Below, piece after piece: positions 42,440-54,235 of a stretch of DNA of 64,000 nt. The stretch's first letter is position 1. The number at the start of each line of letters is the position of its first letter. Source of the stretch: Rhodamnia argentea. Taxonomy: Eukaryota > Streptophyta > Magnoliopsida > Myrtales > Myrtaceae. The notes under the pieces are model-generated. The model was not told where the DNA came from. It worked only from the letters and a program-made list of their open reading frames with translations, and searched no databases. Made by a program: the position numbers and the translations under genes. The stretch spans positions 4,526,001 through 4,590,000 of the forward strand of contig NC_063157.1 of the NCBI RefSeq assembly GCF_020921035.1, in the 5' to 3' direction.

Positions 42440-44340
42440 ATACTTTGAGACTACTTTTCAACAGAAGCTCAAATTTGTTGGAGCCTAAGAGAAGGAGCAA
42501 AGCAGTAGAGATTCACTCCATAAACCTTTGTTATTCCAGAGAAGACTGGCCAAAGGCGATCGCAACTTACCTATGGTACTGCCTCGCGTCCCAAACACGC
42601 AGAGATTGGCATAGCACGGCGCTTTGCAGAAACATTGCAAAGCTCTCCCGCCCTCCCAGATCGTCCCTGCTGCAGGACACCCCTGCATCTGAGCCATTTA
42701 GGGAAGTAGGTTCGGTCATGGTTCAAAAAGAATATGTACTCACCTTCGCGCGAAAATGATGTGTGCATGTCGAGATCACAGAAATTATAGCTTCATGATC
42801 TGCTTTCAATGCCGCAATCATAATTATAGGAAGGCAAAATGAAGTCTACGACAAAATTCCAAGGTATGAATATTACAGGAGTTGCAAACTAATTTGATTG
42901 TACTATCAGAGTAATTTAGACACACTATAGCATTAAAGGGTCCTACTGCACACTCAAACTCCCTAAATAAACGGCAACATTGACTTGACGCCTAAAAGGA
43001 TGGTGTGCCCTCCTTGCAAACTGAAAACCTCTCCAGTAGCAGAAAACCTCACCCCGTGAATGTAAACTCCTAAAAAAGTTGTAAACTTCTAGATCATCAA
43101 AAGTTATTCCAGAATAATTGTCAAGAACCCAAGATTCGCATCATGTATCTAATCAAGCAACTGTCATTCGCCACTAAAATGGACTAAAGGATTCCAATAT
43201 CGGTTGAGCTGCGTTAATCCAAATTCTCATGATCAGGATGGCCTTGAAAATCAATTGCAAAGACCGAACAGGAAAAGATCAAGAGTCTCCATATTATATG
43301 CATGCTCAACTGTCTGCAAAGCAAGGGTATAGAGCCACAAGCAAATTTGTTCTAAAGGCTGCCCACAATACAGAACTTCCAATGGCAACAACATAGAATA
43401 GTGACGGCATGAATCACTTTCTAAAGTATCCATTAGTCTCTTTGGATAATACATAAGTCTCTACAGCTATTATAATTCATCTAGGGCGCAATTATCTACC
43501 AAGAAAAACATACATCTATTGAGCAAAATCTGAATAATCCTCATCTCATTTAACTGAACAAAGATGCATGTGGACCATATGAGCAATGTTATCTCATGGT
43601 AACTTAAAGGGTCGAACATCAAGTTAAAAAGAAAGTGAAAATTAAGAAGACGTGAGTGAAACCAAAACCATACATAAAGACACCAAGAGTTTACAGTTGC
43701 ACATTATGGAAGATATGGAGCTTAAGGGAACAGCATGGCGTTTCAGAATATACTGTAGCGTGATATTCCCAAAGAAAAAGCATCGAGTCATTGTTGCTGG
43801 TCACTATAGTACAAGCAATGAAACTGGTACCGTATATTCCAAGGAACAACTGGAGAGAGCCATTAGAAACGAGAGCAAATTCCAAACTATTCGATGCATG
43901 AAACATCCCACTTTTATCATAATGTAGATAGTTGGTAAAAGGTAGAAATCATCAAGTCATGAAGAGCCAGGTGAACAAGAAAGGTCATTGCCCGCATTTT
44001 CTTAGCTGCATTCGGCAAGCTTCCCAGGAGCTGCAATTTTTTTTTCTCAATCCAATTGGTCTATTGATAATGACCAGTACTTAAGCAATTAAAACATTTC
44101 ATATTCCTCTCCATAGGCATTTATTAGATTGATTGAGTGAATTCTTCAATTGATTGATAATCTCTAGGATTGGAAACTGAATCTGCAACAGGAAAATATC
44201 CTTTAGTATGTTGTTTCCTAAACTATATTTCCTTCTATTATATATAGAGCTTTGTATACATGCAAAGATTTAGAACAAAAAAAAAATACAAATTCTAATT
44301 TCCCAATTTTTTTTTTTTTCATTTCATGTCGCGACCATAA
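42440..44340. other. Unit A sequence whose partner lies beyond the window
   Basis: No gene with a recognisable family. ORFs at 42445-42759 and 43652-43927 have no known motif and no splice context that I can support. Confidence 0.4.
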
Positions 44341-44350
44341 CCAGATAGTT

Positions 44351-44374
44351 CTTCTCTCTCTCTCTCTCTCTCTC
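44351..44374. repeat. CT microsatellite
   Basis: About twelve CT dinucleotides. Confidence 0.9.
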
Positions 44375-44554
44375 TGAAACACCACCATCTTCGTCGTAGA
44401 ATACACCCTCAACCATTTCAAATGCTCAACCTCAGACCTTGCCTTGCTCGATTCAAATTTATAGGGATAAAATGCCGCATAAGAAATCCGGGAGAAAGGG
44501 TAGGATATACCTAGATTAGATAAAAACTAACAAACCCTATTTTCTAATGATGCA

Positions 44555-45526
44555 GTGATGAAGCCGCCATCCGCATATTGCTTCCCTATTCGCTGCACAA
44601 GGACCATCACCTCCGATCACCGTGCACGTCGCCTCTGACAACCGCCTATCGCCATCGCCTCCGACAACTGCCTATTGTCATCAGCTGTCCTTTGCTAAGG
44701 GTAAAAAGGACCACCTGTCACCCACCTCCAACAAGAGCATCTTGGCCACCGTTCGAGGATCAATGCCATAACAGCCCATCGTCATCGCCTCTGCCCTCAA
44801 CCACCATCGTTGCCTCCACCGCAGCCCATCACCATTGATTCTCACCGAGTAGGCCGCGGTCGTCCTCGTTGTCATCAAGCCCGAACTCGACCGACAAGGT
44901 CGATCCTTAGATCTCGAATCTGAGATCGGCCAAGCCCTAGATCTCGTCTGTCTAGTGCTGTGCTTATTTGGTTCACTTCAGCGGCAGATCCTTAACGTGA
45001 TTTAGATTGAACGGTGCAGATTCTTGATGGTTTCTTTCTTAGTTTGATTCTTAAAAAAAATAAACAATGTCTAATACAACGGTAGGTTTCTGTCAATGGT
45101 AGTGTTCTGGGTACTTGAATCGGCCAATAGGTTTCTTGATGCTATGGTTAAGCAATGACCGAGAAGAAATCCGAGAGTTATTTTGTGAATAATGTTTGTG
45201 TTGTTTTTCTTCGATCCTTAGTTTCTTGTTTCTTTCGAATTGTTCATTAACAGTGTAAAAGTTTCTTCTTTCTAGTGAAGTTTAATGGACCATTACCATT
45301 TTCAATTGGATTTTCGACGTGATGCATAGCGTTATGATACCCAAAAAACATATCACGGGAAACGAGTTAAAGCTAAAAAATGAATATCCTCGATCATGTG
45401 AACACGACGAAGGTTACAACAAAAGGAATTCTCATTGTAATTTTGCAGACAGAAGGTAGACTCGGAGTTCCATCTCAAAATATACTCTCAAACAAGAAGA
45501 GTAAGGAATTGAATGATAATCGATCC
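44555..45526. other. Intergenic with imperfect GCCTCCGA repeats
   Basis: Positions 44600-44860 repeat CATCACCTCCGA / CATCGCCTCCGACAAC-type words imperfectly. No gene. A 24-bp stretch at 44529-44552 is repeated exactly at 45527-45550. Confidence 0.4.
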
Positions 45527-45717
45527 AACAAACCCTATTTTCTAATGATGAATGAAGCCATTGGGCTTCGAATCTAAGAATGAGGAACCGAATCGAAATT
45601 CAAGATTTTAATTGTATAAAGAATGAATGTTCTCGTTTCTCTGAGGAATTCAGAATAACTTTCTCTCCTCTGTGCGAGAACTTTTGAAGCGCAAATGGAG
45701 GAGGGAAAGAGCGGAGC

Positions 45718-45727
45718 ATTTTATAAG
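45718..45727 (-). promoter_or_regulatory. TATA box in the orphan thaumatin-like promoter
   Basis: Minus strand CTTATAAAAT, identical to those of the two intact copies. It would now transcribe into unrelated sequence. Confidence 0.65.
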
Positions 45728-46514
45728 CGTGGGGCCCCCGGAGGGGGGGAGAGGGGAGGAAGACGACAATGGGTGCGTTTGGAAGCAGCTTTCTGAAGGG
45801 GCTTTGGACACCCAAAGCCCTTTCAGCCAAAGTCTAGGTGTTTGGAAAGGTTTTTGCCAAACATCCTTAGCCCAAAGTCAGCCTTCAAAAGGCTGAAAGC
45901 CCGAGGCAGCTTAGAAGGTGCCTTGGCTTTTTAGCATTTTCGGGATGCTGAGAGTTGGTTTAATGAAAATATCTAAACTCTCCTTTTTAACCCTCGTTTA
46001 TCAAGCATACTTCCATTTTTACCCCTCGCAACCTTAAAGCCCTAAAAACGCTCATCCCTCTTTCGTCTCTCGCTCTTTTGCTCTGTCCTTCGCTCACGCC
46101 CGCTCTCTCTTTCGCATCGCTATCTCCTCTCTCTTGTGCGTCTCCTCTCTCTTTCGGTCTGTCCTTCGCTCGGGGTGTCCGCAAACGACGGTGGGGAAGA
46201 GAAGGACCGCGATTTGGAGGCTCAAGGCGGCGGGGGGACTGGCAGCGCGACGGAAGGTTTCAAAGATCTGCTCAAGCATCTGGATCGCGGGTTCTCGAGT
46301 CCCCTTACGGATTAGGTTTCGTACGTCGAACTCCAATTGCTCCTTCCCCCCTCCTTTGAACCCTAATTTGTGCGTGATTTCGTGATTTCAATCATTAATC
46401 CCCTTACCGTTCCTCTTCGTTTCGCTCCTGTGAGCGTCAGGTTGAAGCTTTTTTTGTTGTGTGTGTGGTATTGGTGCATGTTTGATTCGAAGCTCAGATA
46501 CGTGGGAGCATGTG

Positions 46515-46620
46515 ATCGGGATGGGTCTCAGGGCGGTGTTCGTGAACAGCTGGTGAAATGGGACGCCAAGCTCCAGGAAGATCTCGACAAGATGCTCGAG
46601 AAGGCCGAGGCTGCCAATGT
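46515..46620 (+). pseudogene. Possible captured exon inside the transposon
   Basis: A frame reads GSQGGVREQLVKWDAKLQED then LDKMLEKAEAAN, an amphipathic, probably helical segment, ending at a donor-like AAT|GTGTGC near 46618. Upstream is a CT-rich leader and an intron-like TTGTTGTGTGTG stretch. Codon use is more regular than in the surroundings. I do not recognise the parent gene. It could be a fragment of a host gene carried by the element. Confidence 0.4.
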
Positions 46621-47645
46621 GTGCCGCTACTTCTGTGTGTCTCTCTCTCCTTTTCTTTGCACCCTTTTGCATTTCTAAGTTGTTGTGCTTGTTGATTCGA
46701 TTGCCTCATTAGTCTTGAGTTCATGACTCTAATTGGCGGTTCCGTAAAATTTCTATCTCTAGATTAAAGCTCAAATTTTTCGATTCTTGTCCTTATCAGA
46801 CCTGGGCTTGTAGCAACCTTTTGTATTTTAATCTTATTGTTCTTGTTTGGCATTGCATTGTAGCTACTCCATTTCTGGCTTGTATTGCTAAACTGAGAAA
46901 CCGGCCACGAGTTCCATGTACTCGAGGCAAAAGCATTGTAAAGATTTCTTCATCACAAATATCCATGCTACCATTTGTGCTGAACAATTTCCTCAGTGCT
47001 TCAAAGTATGTTGAGTTTTCTTAATTCAATTTAGTAGGCTTACATTCAGGCTTCCAATATAAGAGTTCTCCAAACACCATACGGCTTGTTTTTCTGTCAC
47101 TTCGAGGTTTTTGGACAATTTGGTGTTGGTCAGTTGCTGGTCACTTGTCAATTTGGTGGTCATTTGCTGGGTGAATGATTTTTTCTAGACAACCTTTGGG
47201 AAAATAAGTGGTCTGGTCTGGTCTAACGTGAAAAGAATGGTCATGCTCACTTGATTAGTTTGCCAAGTTAATGTAGGCTTGTGGTCGTGCTCTGACAAGT
47301 TAATAATGTAGACTTCCTATGGTTAAAATAGCTTGTCTTGTTGATTATTTGGGTGAAAATCAGGAACAAATGTGCCCCACTTAATCACAGGAGAGTCAAG
47401 ATAGCTTGTGTTCTTGTTTCAAGAGCTTGCGTCTTATAGAGCGTGCCACTTTTTAAGTAGGAAAGATTAAACTATCTTGGAATGTCTTACTTTTTTTTAT
47501 TTATTGTCAAATGACTTGTGAATGTCTTGTTGTCTCTTACTAGGTCCTCTTGTCTGCTCTGGGATGGTACTGATTTTGAATTCTGATATTGGTTCTTATC
47601 TCATTTGTCACCGCCAGTTTTATCTTTTTGATATTTTACTAGAGG

Positions 47646-47708
47646 ATGTCAAGTTCATCAAAGGAAAAGGCATGTTGGACCGCGGAAGATGTGGTTCTCT
47701 GGTATTGA
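47646..47708 (+). pseudogene. Short Myb/SANT-like N terminus, truncated
   Basis: ATG at 47646 starts MSSSSKEKACWTAEDVVLWY, then TGA at 47706-47708. The W-T-x-E-x-x-x-x-L/F spacing resembles the first helix of the Myb/SANT-like domain encoded by PIF/Harbinger ORF1 and related plant proteins. Only 20 codons, so the call is tentative. Confidence 0.3.
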
Positions 47709-48899
47709 TAGCTTCCATGAATTCGTCGCCGTTTGTCTTCGCTAGTCGTGGGGATGGTTGGTTCTTGCGATAGAGACAGAGAGATGGAGGATGTTTTCTT
47801 TGAAGATGTGAAAGTTTTGATCTTTTTTCTATGGACATGGTGGTGTCCTCTGGCATCTAGGGGAAAGTTCATTTGTTAATATGTTGGGAGTCAATTTCAT
47901 CTATCAATGAATGTAATTTTAATGGAGCCGTGCTTTTTTTTTTTTTTATCAAGTTCTTGATTCTATTCCTAAACTTCTTTGCATGGAAAGGAGTTGAACG
48001 TGAGGAGGTAAATCTGATGACAAAAAATTACACTCTACCATGGGTATATTTTTTTTTTTTGGTCAAAATTCTGAATATTTAGTTGACCGTGTTTTATGGG
48101 TTGAATTAATAGTTAAGGAAGTTTGTAATAATAAACTTATTTTTATCCTCATGATTCATGTGATCATTTTCATTATAATGATCTTTTGATATCATTGCAC
48201 GCAAGTAGTCATATTTTGACTTTTGTAACTTATAAATTTGTTAATATGTGCCTTTTAAGTTACTTTCAATGTGAAAATATAAAAATTGTCGTCATTATCT
48301 TTTTTCCTAATTTTAAATGAATTAAAGTTAGAAAAAATTAAATTTGCACATCAAAGGACTTTCTACATGTAAGTGTATCAAACAACATTTTTCCCAAAGT
48401 TACATCTCAATGCACTTTTCAATTTGAATTTACCAAACAGTATTTGCATTTCACCAAATCCCTTTAACCCAAAGATATTTGCATTTTCCCAAAGACTTTC
48501 CCCAAAAGTCTTTCCAAACGCAGCCAATGGCGGTCGTGCGTCAGTCGGGTGGGGGCCTCCGAGGATGTGATGGGACCCCACTACTCCCCAAATTTTATTT
48601 CGGTTTTCTTGTTTTCCTACGTCAGGACAACATGGCGACACAGTTGAAGTCGGCGATTTTTAATATAGTCAATAGATTAGGTTGTTTGAAAAAAAAAAAA
48701 AGATTAGATTGAATATTTATCAAAAATTCAAAAATCACATCGAAAAAATGAAAAATTCAAAAATAATATTACACACCAAATCAAATTCATGAATCATTTG
48801 TGTCAGTTTTCTCGAGAATCTGGACTGGAGTTTTACTAATTAATTAATTTTTCGTGAGTGAATGATATTTTTCAATTGGCGATATCGTGCAACTGCAGT

Positions 48900-49205
48900 G
48901 AAATGAATGTCGAAACCGATGACGTCACGGGATTGGCCAGAGTCGTCATTTTCTGTCCTCGAAAGACGGGAACAAATTGATAAGTCCGACAAATACAGTA
49001 AATTTAGAGGGGCACGATAATGGGGAATTGATCGGGTCACACGTGGTCGCATGTAATTTGGTGGGAGATTCGCATACGAGGCGCCACGTGTCCGCTCGAA
49101 CGTCCTCCTCGTGCCCACAGCACGTTCTCGTGTTCCCCACAGTACGATGCATCGAAAAGCGCCAAATCCCGACCCGTTAGTCAGAGCTCCCAACCCCACC
49201 TGATG
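48900..49205. promoter_or_regulatory. Promoter-like block with TGACGTCA and two G-boxes (unit B)
   Basis: TGACGTCA at 48920-48927 and CACGTG at 49040-49045 and 49085-49090 are all kept, although bases around them have changed (for example GTGGTGGC to GTGGTCGC). No adjacent gene recognised. Confidence 0.5.
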
Positions 49206-49206
49206 C

Positions 49207-49884
49207 GGGGCAACCCGCCCCGTCCGGTTCGACCCGCCAATTTTAAGAATGGAAAATTAATGCATCTAACACAAAATTAGAAAAAATTTCAAATAAGGGC
49301 ATGAAATATCCTCTTTATTTCAAAGAATTATCTGAAAGGACATTTTTATAATTTTTTTCCTTTTTTTTTCTTTTTTTCCCTTCTTGTCGGTATCTGGCCG
49401 GTAGTTGCCTAAGATCATCCACCGGGGAGAAGGAAGGGAAAAAGCAAAAGAAAAAGTTAAAAAAAAGAAGAGAAAATAGAAAAGAAAAATAAAAAAATAA
49501 ATGACGAAAATATCCTTGATCAAGCTTTTCTTCGAAATTATGAGAACGCTTTAGACCATTTTTTAAAACAATGTCCATTCAACGTCCTTATTTAAGAAAA
49601 TAAGAGCACTTTAGTCTTTATTTGAAAATTTCCCCACGAAACGGTGGACAATAGAAAAATAAATTATACAATTATTAATGCGATTCTATTGGGAACTCAA
49701 AAAATATTGACCACTTTGACAAAAAATCTACTTAGAATTAACATAAAGTTTTTAGTTTGTAAGCATAAAAAAATAGAATTTATTTAAAAAATAAAAAATA
49801 CGGAGAGCCAGGAGGGTGCGAGGCTTGGCGGGGTTGAGGAAGTCCCAATGGTGTGTGGGGTGGAGAAGGTCTGGAAAATCCTAA
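49207..49884. repeat. A/T-rich low-complexity block (unit B)
   Basis: Counterpart of 29216-29860, with an added GC-richer stretch near 49800-49865 (GGTGCGAGGCTTGGCGGGG) absent from unit A. No gene. Confidence 0.5.
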
Positions 49885-50290
49885 GCTTATTATATGATCA
49901 CATTTCAATTGTATCAATTTAGTTATACATATTCTGACGATTTGTCAATTTATTTCTAAATTTTTTTAATTGTGACAATTTAGTCATAAATCTTTTTTAC
50001 GATTTGCCAATTTAGTCTCAAATATTTTTATAATTTTTCAATTTAATCATTTCCGACAATTTTAATCTAAAATCGCCGGTGTGGACGCCTGCCATTTTAC
50101 ATGCCGTGATCGGCACCGATGTGAATAAATTTTGCATTTTTCAAAAAGATTTTGTTAAATTTTTTTATATTTTTCTTTTCTTTTCCTTTAGCCTGTGGAT
50201 TAAGTTGACCTCGTGGCCTAGACAAGGGTCGCCCTCTCGTGATTTGGCGTCGGCGGCCCTCGCCGACCTTGGGCCATGGCTGGTCGTCAG
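49885..50290. repeat. One-armed repeat with GC-rich core (unit B)
   Basis: Counterpart of 29862-30260; same TTTGCCAATTTAGTCTCAAA arm and GTCGGCGGCCCTCGCCGACC core. Confidence 0.55.
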
Positions 50291-50834
50291 CTTTCTTTTG
50301 AAACATTTCGTGCCCTTGGTGAGTTACTCGGTTTCCATTCGATTGTCCATTGACTTAAGAGTGGAATGTTGTGCGCAAATTTCCCATCTCCATGCCAACT
50401 CCTTTTTGACCCGAAGACAAGAAAGATGGAGGTGCACGTGAATAGATGCGCGTGGGTGACGTCTCAACAGCATTTACTATCTCCAATTGCCCAATCGGAC
50501 CAATCTTTTCATAATTTTAGCACTTGCTCATTTAACGAAAAATAAATAATTTAAAATATAATTTTTTATCACTTACAAAAATATATAAACAAATAATATT
50601 ATCATCATCTATGAATATATTTATACATAAATTGTTATCGATATTGAAGACATTTCTTGTCGACTAATTATTCACCAACAATTGTTTTTAGAAAAATATT
50701 TTCAAAATTATTTATTTTTCGCAAAATAAACGCACCCTCAAACTCCGTTATTTTGTGAAAATAAATGATTTAAAGAATATTTTCCTGAAGATGAGTACTT
50801 GTAATGTTTGCAATAATTAGTCGATGAAAAATGT

Positions 50835-51790
50835 TTTTATTGTGAGCGCGCAACAAAATTTCAATACCTTCACTTGGGGTCAAGAGGGAGCCCAAGTCCG
50901 AGTCCGTCAACATATCTAGTTGGACCTACCTTTACTCAAAAGCTTAAGTCACTGAGTTATAGACCAACTTGAATACACAAATTACACGTACATCTCAATA
51001 ATCTCCCCCGTACGTGTGAGCTCCAGTGTTTACTTGCTCCCCCTTAATTCAAGTATTCTCTTACATCAACTTATCTCAACTTGAACCTCCAACACTCAAC
51101 TTCGTCCTTGATCTCTTTCTTTGTATTAGTGTTTGTTTGCTACCCCTTAGTTCAAGTATCCTCTTACATCAACTTATCCCAACTTGGATCTCCAACGCTC
51201 AACCTCATCCTTGATCATGAAGTTTACCACTAAAAATAGGCTTAGTAGTTGATGAAAAAGGCGCCGAGGAGGTGTTATTGGATGTGTGAATGACTTTTGA
51301 AGTGGTGGAAGGACCACAATGAGCATTGCTCGGTTTGAATGACTCCAAAGAAATCGAGATTATGAGGTCGATGATGTGAAAAATGAGTGGGAGTAATGTG
51401 GGAGTGAGGAAACTCAGTTTCGTCAAAGATGACATAAGGAGAAATATATATTCAACGAGATAAGTCCTTCGAACCATGAAGTCTACCACCAAACACCAAT
51501 ATATTTTTGGGAGTATGCCACCAATTGACAATCGGCTCTGATATTATTTGTTATGAGCGCATAGCAAAATTTTCGATAGCTTACTTAGGGATATCGCCAA
51601 GAGAGAGCCCAAGTCCGAACCCATTAACATAGCCAGTTGGATTCATCTTCACTTAAAAACTTAAGCCAATAAGTTATAAGCCAGCTTGGATATATTAACT
51701 GCTCCACATCATATCAATTGTCTAATATGAAACTCTTTTAACATAACTCACACGTGCATCTCAACAGTTTTCACTATCGATAAATAGCTT
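50835..51790 (-). mobile_element. Internally deleted Ty1/copia element (unit B)
   Basis: Counterpart of 30812-31760. LTR-like segments start at about 50835 (TTGTGAGCGCGCAACA) and 51550 (TGTTATGAGCGCATAGC). A PBS-like CGGCTCTGATATTATT lies just before the second and is closer to the canonical sequence than in unit A. The minus strand again encodes an IYIS-type integrase end near 51420-51460. Confidence 0.68.
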
Positions 51791-52772
51791 ATGCCTAAAT
51801 ATTTTTGTAGGCGATAAAAATGATTTTTATTCATTCATTTTTGTAGACGATACAAATAATCATTTTTAGAAAATATTTTGGAAATCAGTGTTTGTTGCAG
51901 AGCAAACGAACTTTTATTTATATGTATAACTTCCGCGCAAAGTCCATTGGGTTCCTTCTCCCACCATTTGGATCGGTCCATGCTCGGCCCTCCCCTCTTA
52001 TTTTCCAAGTGGGACATCTAATGTCGTATTATTTTGTGACAGACAATTTCTTTCTCGTTTTTTTTTTCCCTTTTTGGGTTTTCTAGTTCAACTCGTCTCA
52101 TATTGGAAAGGCTGTCCTATGTACTATAGAAGTTAATCCAGAGACTACTCATAGATTAGACAATTATGTAGAATCGGTTAAAGTTAGAGAAATATAACCT
52201 CGACATGAAAAATCAAGAGATTTTATGATCGGATGTTTCGAAAAGGATTGGCCATGGTTAAAGGTTAAAGGCAAAAGAAAAGATTGGAACTACATTGGAA
52301 AAACATTTTTTCATACGTGCCCTGGAACAGACTAGCGAGTTATTTTAAACATACCGAACGAACGAATTGCAAAACACAAAACACATAAATTTTAAATTTT
52401 AAATGAACAATCCTAAATAGTACTCGAAAAAGTACCCCATGCTGTAAAGAGTCTAATTTTCGTTAGGACATCCAATTATAGCAGAACTTTGCGTAGCAAA
52501 ACCTTCGACGCGAAGTTTTTCATTTAGATATCAATTCCGAATGAAGGGTCTACTTACAGTTAGATGGTCAAAGACCATTTTACATTTTACTTTACTTTTT
52601 TAAAATCTAAGGCATCCATGATAGTTAAGGAATATATATATATATTCACCACACGACGGATGCGGTATGGTTGCGTACCCGCCATCTTTGTACTTTTATT
52701 TTCTTCCAAAACAATACCCATCTACGCAAATATCGCAATCTCGCCCTCATTTCGCACTTGGAGCTTTTCCCT
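51791..52772. other. Intergenic, unit B
   Basis: Counterpart of 31761-32712. A short TA run (TATATATATA near 52632) is new. No gene recognised. Confidence 0.45.
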
Positions 52773-54235
52773 GTTGACACCTAAATTTTTGAGTTCTTAT
52801 TTAATCATTTATGGCATAAAAATTAGGGACTAACATTAGTCCTTAGCAAAAATATCAAAATCATTTTCATATAGTTATTACTTAGATTAATATTTTAGCA
52901 TGCACTTACATTTGCATTTGAGTCGGACCGACATCGGATGAAATTAATTCAGTTTGGATTAAGCTCGCAAGAATGTGAAAATCAATCAAGCCAATATCCT
53001 CCATGTGGTCAAATATCGCGAAGACAGAATGGGATCTTTGGGGTGTGGAATTTTTGAAAAAATGATGATAATGAAAGGGGGCGTGAATCAAGAGGGAAAT
53101 GGGCAGAGGCAGTTAGAAAAAGAAAATATAAAGGGATGTGATCAGATTTGGTGAACCAGAATTGATCGTCAAAAGATCTTAAACAGAAAAGTTTTTTTAA
53201 ACATTCAAAAGAAAGAGAAACCCGCTAGTCTTGGCTTATAAAAGGGCTCTTTGATTCACGTTCAGGGAGGCCTTTCGTTGAAAAAAGGAGTCGTCCAGAG
53301 AGGTCCGCGATCAGAGAGCGAGAGAAGGGTGGAAGAGGGGAGCTTCACAGTACCACACGTCAGAAGGTGGAGAGAAAAGAGAGGCTTCGCACAGAGAGAA
53401 AAGATTGGGGAGAAATAAAAAAAAATGTTTTGAGAGCTCCACCATTTGAGAGTATACGTGGGAGTGAATCCATTTTCATTCAGAAACACCAGAAATGCAC
53501 TTGAGATTTTGAGAGGCAAAAAGTGAGAGCGAGTTTGAAAGTTTTCTCTTGATTTTTAGCCAAATCAAAACCGAGAAAACCCCCTTCGGCGAGAATCAAA
53601 TCTCGGTGTTCTGCGACGCCGATGGCTCGGTCCCGCATTCCCTGTGATTCTACCTAGTTCGTCGCTGGCCCGGTGATCCTGGTCGCAAACCAGTCCAACG
53701 ATCCCAGCCATGACACGGTCGAGCCAAAATTGAGGTGAATTCCACTCTTGACGATGGAGCTACTGTCCAGACGTGCATGAGCTGAGTCTTCTTACATTGG
53801 TATCCTTGTCCGCAAATCTGCTGTTCTTGGTTCATTAAAGGCTTTCTAGTGTGGTGTCCAACTTGAAAGGTTGGGTTCGGTGAAGCTTTGGAGAGAGAGG
53901 TCCAGTTGTAGTGCATGCGGTAAATACCCTGATCAGATGACCACCATGAGCATCATCATAGACGTTTGAGCATCCGGTCTCTCGTGCGCGTCAACTCTCA
54001 CCATCGCCGCACGTGAGCCCCATAGATCAAGTTCAAAGGGTCCTAGCTCGAGTTGCAATTTTCGTGCAATAAAGAGAACAAAAAGAAAAGAAAAGAGAAA
54101 AGCAATCTTCAAAAGACAAGGTACATTCTCTATCTCGAAATTTGATTAATTTGAGGATTTTTTGCATATTCCGAATACTGCATATCTTGGAGCATATTTT
54201 GCAAATATCAGAGCATTTATTGTGTTATCTTGCAT
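52773..54235 (+). repeat. LTR-like segment replacing unit A sequence
   Basis: Starts TGTTGACACCTAAATTTTTG, a common start of plant Ty3/gypsy LTRs. It holds a TATA box (GGCTTATAAAAGGG at about 53234-53247) and AATAAA near 54069, and closes at TTGCA about 54235. No gag or pol is inside, so it is a solo or truncated LTR. No matching target duplication was found (left flank TTCCC, right flank TAAAG), and about 180 bp of unit A sequence is missing at the site. The right edge is therefore uncertain. Confidence 0.6.

Larger units (their letters stand above)
45771..48525. mobile_element. 2.75-kb DNA transposon, possibly PIF/Harbinger-like
   Basis: The ends form inverted repeats GGGTGCGTTTGGAA and (inverted) GGCTGCGTTTGGAA, 13 of 14 matching. 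Flanks repeat AAT at 45768-45770 and 48526-48528. Up to six bases (CAATGG) can be counted, because the neighbouring bases are also repeated. Two paralogous uninterrupted sites (38015 and 59605) prove the insertion. The interior is not a clear transposase. It has a CT-rich leader-like stretch (46060-46200), a possible exon at 46520-46620, and a short Myb-like start at 47646 (MSSSSKEKACWTAEDVVLWY, then TGA). A 3-bp duplication with a Myb-type ORF would suit PIF/Harbinger, but AAT is not the usual TWA. Confidence 0.72.
28658..48654. repeat. Segmental duplication unit A (about 20.0 kb)
   Basis: Sequence from 28658 onward is repeated, in the same order and orientation, from 48655. Matching landmarks are TGACGTCA (28921 and 48920), the deleted copia elements (30812 and 50835), thaumatin-like stop codons (36902 and 58481), and GCATTCGACAGAGTATCAG (42421-42439 and 63982-64000). 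Identity looks high, with many small indels in poly-A/T and microsatellite tracts. Unit A ends in a truncated thaumatin-like promoter. Its stretch 42440-48654 has no visible partner because the window ends first. Confidence 0.93.
45551..48654 (-). pseudogene. Orphan thaumatin-like promoter fragment (third copy), interrupted
   Basis: Positions 45553-45770 match the region around and upstream of the start codon of the two-exon thaumatin-like genes (37825-38017 and 59403-59607). They include the start codon (plus-strand CAT at 45559-45561) and the TATA box (45718-45727). The match resumes at 48526-48654 after a 2.75-kb insertion. Only the first few codons of the signal-peptide exon remain; all of the mature protein is missing. 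Its distal end is fused to the start of unit B at about 48655-48660. It shows that a further thaumatin-like copy existed before the 20-kb duplication. Confidence 0.85.

Noticed and set aside
48040-48075. T-run followed by GGTCAAAA as another ultra-short insertion
   Set aside because: No flanking direct repeat could be found, so it is not counted with that family.
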